From the NCBI GenBank assembly GCA_003446975.1, contig DMAP01000343.1, forward strand, positions 1 through 12,798: a stretch of DNA of 12,798 nt. The letters are read 5' to 3'. Positions 7,824 to 12,798 of the stretch are shown here, piece after piece (position 1 is the first letter of the stretch; each line of letters begins with the position of its first letter). The position numbers and the translations under genes were made by a program. This stretch comes from Clostridiales bacterium (GTDB lineage Bacteria > Bacillota > Clostridia > Tissierellales > Dethiosulfatibacteraceae). The notes beneath the pieces are model-generated. The model saw only the letters and a list, made by a program, of their open reading frames with translations, was not told the origin of the DNA and did no database searches.

Positions 7824-8789
7824 TTACACCACCCTTGGATCCAGCAGCGGATATATCAAATCCGCAATGACATTAGCTGCTATAACGCAAATTGTAATCA
7901 TAAAAAAGCAACCTTGAATAACTGGATAATCTCTGTTGGTAACTGCTTCAAACAATAATCTCCCCATACCTGGATAAGAAAATACAGTTTCAATGATTGT
8001 AGCCCCTCCCACCATATATCCAACATTAAGCATGACAATCGTAACGACTGGTATTAGAGCATTTCTCATAGCATGTGTGTATCGAACCTTTTTATTTGAT
8101 AACCCTTTCATCTTAGCCATCAGGATATAGTCCTCCCCTAAGACATCGATCATGGAGTATCGCATGGTCAGATAAATAGATGATACAGATAATATAACCA
8201 ACGTAGTTGTTGGCATGATTAAGTGCCTAATTATGTCAATGATTCTTTCAAACCCAGTATATCTTGCCCATACTGATTGGGCCCCAAAAATTGGTAACCA
8301 TCCCAATCGAGCGCCGAAGACAGCAATAAAAATCATACCAATCCAAAATGAAGGCATAGATCTAAAAAATACAAAAATATTGTTTAATACAATGTCAATC
8401 TTTTTACCTCTATTCCAAGCAGCCCAGGTTCCCATAGCAACACCAATAATTGTGGATAGAATAATGTTCGTAATTGAAAGCAGAAGTGTCCATGGAAGTC
8501 TCTCGGATACAATATCAGCAACAGGTTTCTTAGACCTATATGAATATCCTAAGTCTCCTTTTAAAATACTGCCAATGTAGGTTAGGTACTGTTCAGAGAC
8601 TGGTTTATTGAGGCCATGTTTTTCGAGTACTTCGGCTTTTTGTTCAGCTGACATCAAAACAATGTCTTCTCCTACAATAAACTTCAATGGATCTCCTGGC
8701 ATCATTCTAGGCAAAAAGAAATTTAGTGACACGGTAAATAATATTATTACAAAGTATTGCAAAAACTTGCTTAAGTAAAATTTTATCAA
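7824..8789 (-). CDS. Peptide ABC transporter permease, OppB/DppB type (TTG start)
   Basis: 321 aa, normal length, about six membrane segments with the first at roughly 10-28. Family hallmarks: the extracytoplasmic region MPGDP (30-34) and LGYSY (80-84); the EAA loop EDYILMAKMKGLS (219-231) with MRNALIP (241-247); and ETVFSYPGMG (267-276) with the DYPVIQG element. It ends LLDPRVV. The start codon is TTG at 8789, preceded by GGTGAGACC; no ATG occurs before residue 29, which would remove the first membrane segment, so TTG is well supported. It is the first membrane gene after the binding protein gene, separated from it by an 83-base spacer holding a large hairpin. A TTG start plus the hairpin should keep its expression below that of the binding protein. 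Confidence 0.95.
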   Translation of the reverse strand: MIKFYLSKFLQYFVIILFTVSLNFFLPRMMPGDPLKFIVGEDIVLMSAEQKAEVLEKHGLNKPVSEQYLTYIGSILKGDLGYSYRSKKPVADIVSERLPWTLLLSITNIILSTIIGVAMGTWAAWNRGKKIDIVLNNIFVFFRSMPSFWIGMIFIAVFGARLGWLPIFGAQSVWARYTGFERIIDIIRHLIMPTTTLVILSVSSIYLTMRYSMIDVLGEDYILMAKMKGLSNKKVRYTHAMRNALIPVVTIVMLNVGYMVGGATIIETVFSYPGMGRLLFEAVTNRDYPVIQGCFFMITICVIAANVIADLIYPLLDPRVV

Positions 8790-8818
8790 GGTCTCACCTA
8801 CCTTAGGTCTTTTAAAAG

Positions 8819-8860
8819 AGCATTAAAGCTCTTTGGCTGAAAACCCTGAGCTTTAATGCT
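8819..8860 (-). terminator. Intercistronic hairpin: attenuating terminator or mRNA stabiliser
   Basis: AGCATTAAAGCTC (8819-8831) and GAGCTTTAATGCT (8848-8860) form a perfect 13-bp stem around a 16-base loop. On the minus strand the stem is followed by CTTTT and then A residues, a short and imperfect U tract. It lies between the stop of the binding protein gene (8873) and the start of the first permease gene (8789). Partial termination or protection of the upstream mRNA would make more binding protein than transporter, a common arrangement in solute-binding ABC operons. Confidence 0.75.
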
Positions 8861-8872
8861 TCTTGTTATTAA

Positions 8873-10639
8873 TTATTTTTTGGAAAGTTTTTTCCTGCTA
8901 ACGAATAAAACAACTAAAGCAGCAACAATCATTATACCTAATACTAACATATTGTTATTGCCTTCATCCTCAGCTGGAGGTTGCTCAGTAGGAGCAGTTG
9001 GTTCTTCAGTTGGCTGTTCGGTTGGTTCTTCTACAGGTGGCTCAGAAACAGCAGTCATGTCAATCAAAGATAATGGGTTTACTATCCCTGAACCTTTGAT
9101 AAATTTCCACTGATCAAAGACATTTGGATTGTAGGCGTAGGCCAAATTTGGATAATACAAAGTGATGCAAGGATAATCCTGACTCAAAATCACTTGGAAT
9201 CTTTTTTGAAGCTCGATTTTTTTCATTGGATCACTTTCCATCTTCATCAATTCCAAAATTTCATCCATGACCTCGCTAGAGTAAGCTACAATATTTGAAT
9301 TTCCAACGGTTAAATCCGAATAAAACATGTCTATATACCTAACCGAGGAATCCATTGTACTAGCTCCCCATCCCCACATGGCCATATCGTAATCTCTACC
9401 GTTCGCAGCTTCAAAATTAGGCCAGACAAGATCATCGACCACGGCCATATCCATGGCTGTAACTGTAACATCAACGCCTATGCTAGCGTATGATTCTTTA
9501 ATCAACTCAGCTATCCTTATTCTAAGTGGATTGCTTGCGTATACCAAAATCTCAAAACTTAGCTTTTCCCCTACTTCCGTTTCTCTAATTCCATCATTGT
9601 TGGTATCAATAAAGTTAAGGCTATCAAGGATTTCATTGGCTTTAGCGATATCGAAGTCAAGCTCGTTAACTTGGTTGTTATATGCTGCTGACATCGGATG
9701 AACAAAGCCAAGGCTCCCTTTTGTTGCTTTCCCCAACATGATTACATCTACAATTTCCTGTCTATTGGTGGCATATGCCAGTGCTTCTCTAAAGGAATGA
9801 TTGTCAAAAGGATATCTTTCGTTGTTAAAAAGTAACAAAGTTGTACTGTAACCCGGTCCTTCTTGCACCTTTAAGTTTGGATTGTTTGCAAATTGATCAA
9901 TAGTTTCAGGCGGTAACTCAACTGTTGTGACATCTATTTGGCCCGCCTGCAGTGCTGTAAACATAGCAGACGCATCCTTAATAATCGGCATATAAATCTG
10001 TTTTGTTACAGGCATTCCGTTGAAATACTCATTATTGGCCTCAAAAATATAGTACTCTCCATCTTTAATTTCAGTTAATTTATAAGGACCACTGCCTATA
10101 GTCTCCCTGGATGTGTCGGGATCAGTTATGGTTTCCCAAATATGTTTTGGAAGAATGCCCATCTCAGCTAAAGGTCTTGTAAGAAATTCAGCCTGTGGTG
10201 ATGATAAAGTCATTTGAACCGTAAATTCATCCAGCACGACAATCTCTGTTATCGCAGCGGCAGGTCCGCTGAATCTTGATTTTCTGTATTGCTTTAGGTA
10301 CTCATAAGTGAATTTTACATCTTCTGCTGTCAATGGTTGACCATCATGAAATTTCACATTATCATGAAGCTCAAACACGTATACCAGTCCATCATCGCTG
10401 AGTGTGTACTCTTTTACCAACCATGGTTCAGGTATTAAATCTACGCTTTTATTAAAAAGCGGATCATAAACCAATCTAAATATTGTTGCGCCTGTTTCAG
10501 ACACGTAAGTGTAAGGGTTTAAAGCGCCTTCTTCTCCTCTGATAGCTATTTTTAGCTGATCAATCTGGGCTCCATAACCTGTAAGCATCATATTTAAAGT
10601 CAAAAGAATAATTAATGATACAACAAGAATTTTTTTCAT
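8873..10639 (-). CDS. Family-5 extracellular substrate-binding protein with C-terminal membrane anchor
   Basis: 588 aa. It captures peptide or a related solute outside the cell for the adjacent permeases. Residues 1-24 are a signal peptide (MKKILVV, hydrophobic core, likely cleavage after GYGA). The SBP_bac_5 domain spans about 28-525, with LNPYTY, VKFHDGQPLTAEDVKFTYEY, SGPYKL and REALAYATNR as recognisable elements, and a DTNNDGIRE loop typical of the family. There is no lipobox cysteine: the sequence LTGY has Tyr22 where LTGC would be expected. Instead the protein continues into a Pro/Thr/Glu-rich stalk (about 532-560, repeats of EEPT and EQP), a membrane segment (about 564-580) and a basic tail RKKLSKK. 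Anchoring is therefore by the C-terminus rather than by lipid. ATG start with GAGGGG about nine bases upstream. The 60-residue extension beyond the usual 520-550 aa is explained by the stalk and anchor. The ligand is not predictable. Confidence 0.95.
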   Translation of the reverse strand: MKKILVVSLIILLTLNMMLTGYGAQIDQLKIAIRGEEGALNPYTYVSETGATIFRLVYDPLFNKSVDLIPEPWLVKEYTLSDDGLVYVFELHDNVKFHDGQPLTAEDVKFTYEYLKQYRKSRFSGPAAAITEIVVLDEFTVQMTLSSPQAEFLTRPLAEMGILPKHIWETITDPDTSRETIGSGPYKLTEIKDGEYYIFEANNEYFNGMPVTKQIYMPIIKDASAMFTALQAGQIDVTTVELPPETIDQFANNPNLKVQEGPGYSTTLLLFNNERYPFDNHSFREALAYATNRQEIVDVIMLGKATKGSLGFVHPMSAAYNNQVNELDFDIAKANEILDSLNFIDTNNDGIRETEVGEKLSFEILVYASNPLRIRIAELIKESYASIGVDVTVTAMDMAVVDDLVWPNFEAANGRDYDMAMWGWGASTMDSSVRYIDMFYSDLTVGNSNIVAYSSEVMDEILELMKMESDPMKKIELQKRFQVILSQDYPCITLYYPNLAYAYNPNVFDQWKFIKGSGIVNPLSLIDMTAVSEPPVEEPTEQPTEEPTAPTEQPPAEDEGNNNMLVLGIMIVAALVVLFVSRKKLSKK

Positions 10640-10708
10640 TTTCTTTTCCCCTCTGTGATTGTTTTTTTACATTTAAATCATTCTTCAGATTAAATCAACA
10701 TGATCAAT

Positions 10709-10786
10709 CTATGGCATAGCTTGCATCACCTCAACAATTGTTATAAAAATAAGAATAAGTATCAGTAAAAAAAATATTTTCTTCAT
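10709..10786 (-). CDS. Small hydrophobic ORF (25 aa), putative membrane peptide
   Basis: ATG at 10786 preceded by GGAAGGAAGATTTAA, which contains an AAGGA-type ribosome binding site about nine bases from the ATG. The 25 codons begin MKKIFFLLILILIFIT and end MQAMP-stop, giving a basic N-terminus and one membrane-spanning stretch of about 15 residues. It lies in the 169-base gap between the PIG-L-like gene (stop 10809, 22 bases upstream) and the binding protein gene (start 10639). The N-terminus resembles the start of the binding protein's signal peptide (MKKILVV). It could be a real small membrane protein, a translated leader that tunes binding-protein expression, or the remnant of a duplicated signal peptide. 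The ribosome binding site and clean hydrophobic pattern favour translation, but a chance ORF in AT-rich DNA cannot be excluded. Confidence 0.45.
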   Translation of the reverse strand: MKKIFFLLILILIFITIVEVMQAMP

Positions 10787-10808
10787 TTAAATCTTCCTTC
10801 CATAAATA

Positions 10809-11552
10809 TTAATACAGTTCATCAAATTCAAATTTTCCTTCGTATCTGTAAGGCTCAGCTAAAGCGAAATTGCCATGCCCACCTACCCCATAATACATAT
10901 GAATCGCTTTATCTATTGAGCTGTGAACCATTCGACCTTTGTGGTAGTATGAATCCAGATTTTTAAAACCTGGGGCTAATATGTCGAGCTCCTTTTCAGT
11001 CAGTCTCTGCTCGAAATGTCTTCCACTAAACTCCATTTGCGATACCAACACGTCCATTCCCTTCTCTTTTAAGTCCCAGACATCCGCAATGTTGATTGTA
11101 CAGTTAGGATTCATAGGGCTCATGTAATATATTTTAGGTATCGGGTGTGGCTCCAATCCAGGCATCTTATCCAGTGCGAAATCTCTTGATGCCAATGCAA
11201 TCGCTTCCAACAGTAAAATCATAGCTGGTCGTCTATCAGGGTCTAAATCATGAATGCAATGTTCCGGATCTTGTGTGATGATGATATCGGGTTTTGTTTC
11301 TCTGATTACTTTACACAGTTCCACTTTCTTCTCGTACCCAAAATCTATCATTCCTCTTTCAAAATTATTGAAGAACACTTTTTCGACGCCCAATATTTCA
11401 GCAGCCTCTTTTACATTCTCCTTCATAGTGTTATTGGCAAGCATGATAGATGCAAATGACACACCACCCTTTTGAACATTAATTGCCAGTGCTCCTCCAC
11501 ACTCCACTAATTCCATCCCGTAAACACCTAGTAACAAAATTCTTTTCGACAT
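10809..11552 (-). CDS. PIG-L/LmbE-fold protein lacking the usual metal-binding residues
   Basis: 247 aa from the preferred ATG at 11552, which has AAGGAGGA eight bases upstream; a start at 11624 would overlap the previous gene and has no site. PIG-L enzymes are zinc-dependent N-deacetylases with an N-terminal (A)HPDDE motif and a later HPDH motif. The fold signature is present: strand ILLLG, then ECGGALA (17-23) matching the GCGGTLA that follows HPDDE, then KENVKEAAEILGV (44-56), KPDIIIT (87-93) and VSQMEF (170-175). However, the positions aligned with H-P-D-D-E read V10-Y11-G12-M13-E14, and those aligned with H-P-D-H read D104-P105-D106-R107. The usual His, Asp, His ligands are therefore apparently lost. 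It may be a pseudoenzyme, a divergent hydratase or lyase of this fold (GalB-like relatives vary here), or use H98/H101/D104. It lies 31 bases after the M20 gene. Confidence 0.75.
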   Translation of the reverse strand: MSKRILLLGVYGMELVECGGALAINVQKGGVSFASIMLANNTMKENVKEAAEILGVEKVFFNNFERGMIDFGYEKKVELCKVIRETKPDIIITQDPEHCIHDLDPDRRPAMILLLEAIALASRDFALDKMPGLEPHPIPKIYYMSPMNPNCTINIADVWDLKEKGMDVLVSQMEFSGRHFEQRLTEKELDILAPGFKNLDSYYHKGRMVHSSIDKAIHMYYGVGGHGNFALAEPYRYEGKFEFDELY

Positions 11553-11560
11553 AAACAAAC

Positions 11561-11568
11561 TCCTCCTT
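11561..11568 (-). promoter_or_regulatory. Strong ribosome binding site deciding the PIG-L-like start
   Basis: AAGGAGGA on the minus strand, eight bases before the ATG at 11552, in the 31-base gap after the M20 gene stop. It rules against the upstream in-frame ATG at 11624, which would begin inside the M20 gene. Confidence 0.8.
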
Positions 11569-11583
11569 ATTATTTTAATATGC

Positions 11584-12717
11584 TTAAAAAGCAATATTTT
11601 TAACAATTTGATGCAAAAGCTCATACGAAAATTCTATGCTGTCACTTGTTATATATTCATTGATTCCGTGTATACCACTTACTCCGTTGTTAACATCCAG
11701 TGGAAAAAATCCTATCGTATCAATGCCTTTAAGTCTGAAATAACGATTATCACTAAAACCTGGTGTAACAAACGGTAGTATCCTGTATTTCGAGTTGAAC
11801 TTAAAAAGTTGTGTCTGGATAATCTCCAGATAGCCTGATAAATCTTTGATTGGACCAGTTTTAACATGCTCGATGATTTCGTCTTCTGTTAGCATGGAAT
11901 TTATGCTGACAAATGGCATCTGATAAATTGAGGTAGCCTCTTTCTGGCAATCAAATATCAAATTATTGAAATTCTTAATATCTATTCTTTGCTTTTTCGA
12001 AGTATTATCACTGATCAAATACGATAAATAATCTTTAGTATTTTGGTTAAAGGCTTTAACTTCTATTCCTTCATCAATGACGATTTTATTAATATTATCT
12101 AGTGCATTTGAGTTGTAGTCGCTTTTTTTGATTTTGATGCGCTCTCTCTCTCCAGTTTGGACGGTAAAATATATCGTATCATTCGTTGGTAAAGGGAATC
12201 CTCCACCCTCACTGAGGACTAACCTGATATTTTTAAAATGGTCAGTGTTGTCACTCAACCAACCGAGTCCTTTTTCTCCGCCAGACTCTTCATCACTTAC
12301 AGCGATTAGCTTAATTGTTTTCTGAGGTATGATTCCATCCTGAACAATGGTCTTCATCACGCCCATCCAGACCGCAGCAAGCCCTTTACAATCTATCGCC
12401 CCTCTACCATATATACGATTGAGATAACATGTTGATTGATTAGGGCTGAAATTCCAGGCATCGACATCAATAAATTCTTCAGTATCAAGATGGCAGTACA
12501 GGATAATACTATCTTTGTCCCAGCCTTTAATAGTTGCCACTAGACTGCCTTTCCCTCTGAATGGTTCATACAAAGTGCATTCAATACCCATTAAGTCGCA
12601 TTGTTCTTGTAAGTATTTTGCAGCTTCAGTTTCATTATTTGAAAACTTTGTGGTATTAATATTAATTAGATCTTTCAGAACATCTTCAATGTAATCGTAT
12701 ATTGCTTTACTTGACAT
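11584..12717 (-). CDS. M20 family metallopeptidase (ArgE/DapE/CPG2 type)
   Basis: 377 aa cytoplasmic di-zinc hydrolase of the M20/acetylornithine deacetylase group, acting on dipeptides or N-acyl amino acids. Ligands and catalytic residues are visible: His76 and Asp78 in CHLDTE, bridging Asp109 in GRGAIDCKG, general base Glu143 and ligand Glu144 in SDEESGG, Glu170 in SEGGG, and His350 in GIHGINEY. The central lid/dimerisation domain (about 185-300) is divergent: where most relatives have a G-x-x-H-S-x-P-x-x-G-x-NA motif, this protein has TGERERIKIKKSDYNSNALD, with no histidine. ATG at 12717 is the first start after an in-frame stop; no good Shine-Dalgarno sequence precedes it, and it overlaps the end of the upstream P-type ATPase gene by 11 bases, so coupled translation is likely. 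Exact substrate is unknown; the neighbouring peptide importer suggests imported dipeptides or acylated amino acids. Confidence 0.92.
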   Translation of the reverse strand: MSSKAIYDYIEDVLKDLININTTKFSNNETEAAKYLQEQCDLMGIECTLYEPFRGKGSLVATIKGWDKDSIILYCHLDTEEFIDVDAWNFSPNQSTCYLNRIYGRGAIDCKGLAAVWMGVMKTIVQDGIIPQKTIKLIAVSDEESGGEKGLGWLSDNTDHFKNIRLVLSEGGGFPLPTNDTIYFTVQTGERERIKIKKSDYNSNALDNINKIVIDEGIEVKAFNQNTKDYLSYLISDNTSKKQRIDIKNFNNLIFDCQKEATSIYQMPFVSINSMLTEDEIIEHVKTGPIKDLSGYLEIIQTQLFKFNSKYRILPFVTPGFSDNRYFRLKGIDTIGFFPLDVNNGVSGIHGINEYITSDSIEFSYELLHQIVKNIAF

Positions 12718-12798
12718 ATTTGAAATCTAACAATCTAGAAGAGTTCATTACCACAAAGATTGATGATGCGTTATGAACTATTGCCGCTAAAATCGGTG
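12707..12798 (-). CDS. C-terminal end of a heavy-metal (P1B-type) transport ATPase (partial)
   Basis: The last 29 codons of a gene entering from the right edge; it stops with TAA at 12707-12709. The visible peptide begins PILAAIVHNASS and contains HNASSIFVVMNSSRLL, closely resembling the last membrane helix of P1B-type ATPases, where HNxS...VV.N(A/S).RLL is a recurring C-terminal signature. The catalytic DKTGT region and metal-binding helices lie outside the window, so the transported metal cannot be stated. Its stop overlaps the M20 start by 11 bases in another frame, making the two genes neighbours on one transcript. Identification rests on a short but characteristic segment. Confidence 0.75.
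   Translation of the reverse strand, partial: PILAAIVHNASSIFVVMNSSRLLDFKYVK

Noticed and set aside
8800..8818. Palindrome TCTTTTAAAAGA beside the first permease's ribosome binding site as an operator
   Set aside because: It is AT-rich, short, and partly accounted for by the U tract following the adjacent hairpin; no second copy was found in the window.
8941..9050. Repeated GGTTCTTC/GTTGG-like DNA units as a tandem repeat element
   Set aside because: They simply encode the Pro/Thr/Glu-rich stalk of the binding protein; the units are irregular.
10640..10708. Possible promoter before the binding protein gene (TTGATC and TTTAAAT elements)
   Set aside because: The elements are weak and not at proper spacing; no convincing -10 could be placed, so an internal promoter is not claimed.

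Overview
The window is AT-rich DNA with strong AAGGAGG-type ribosome binding sites, tightly packed genes and a mixture of ATG and TTG starts. Together with the protein families, this suggests a low-G+C Gram-positive bacterium, probably an anaerobic, amino-acid- or peptide-using member of the Clostridia (Bacillota). That placement is inference; no rRNA or tRNA is present to confirm it. No CRISPR array, insertion sequence, integrase or attachment site was seen, and no gene-free stretch exceeds about 205 bases.

Left arm, plus strand (1-3846). The window opens inside a large STAND-type regulator: an AAA_16 ATPase domain followed by TPR repeats. Its reading frame runs off the left edge, so its effector or DNA-binding end is missing. 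After a 203-base gap carrying a good extended -10 promoter come an unrecognised membrane-anchored coiled-coil protein and a small transaldolase (TalC/MipB type). These two are probably co-transcribed and end at a strong hairpin that can stop transcription from both directions.

Right arm, minus strand (12798 down to 3876). This is a long co-directional gene string that meets the left arm at that terminator. In transcription order it holds: the last 29 codons of a P1B-type (heavy metal) transport ATPase; an M20 metallopeptidase that overlaps it by 11 bases; a PIG-L/LmbE-fold protein whose metal-binding residues appear replaced; a 25-codon hydrophobic small ORF; a family-5 peptide/nickel-type substrate-binding protein; a strong intercistronic hairpin; two permeases; two ATPases; and an M29 aminopeptidase. 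Most junctions are a few bases or an overlap, so from the binding protein onward it is almost certainly one operon. The upstream M20 and PIG-L-like genes may belong to the same transcript.

How it fits together. The binding protein, two permeases and two ATPases form a complete Opp/Dpp-type importer. The M29 aminopeptidase and the M20 hydrolase would process the imported peptide or N-acylated amino-acid compound in the cytoplasm. The most unusual parts are the binding protein, which lacks a lipobox cysteine and instead carries a Pro/Thr/Glu-rich stalk and a C-terminal membrane anchor; the PIG-L-fold protein without the usual His/Asp metal ligands; and the small hydrophobic ORF directly before the binding protein. 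The substrate cannot be read from sequence alone.
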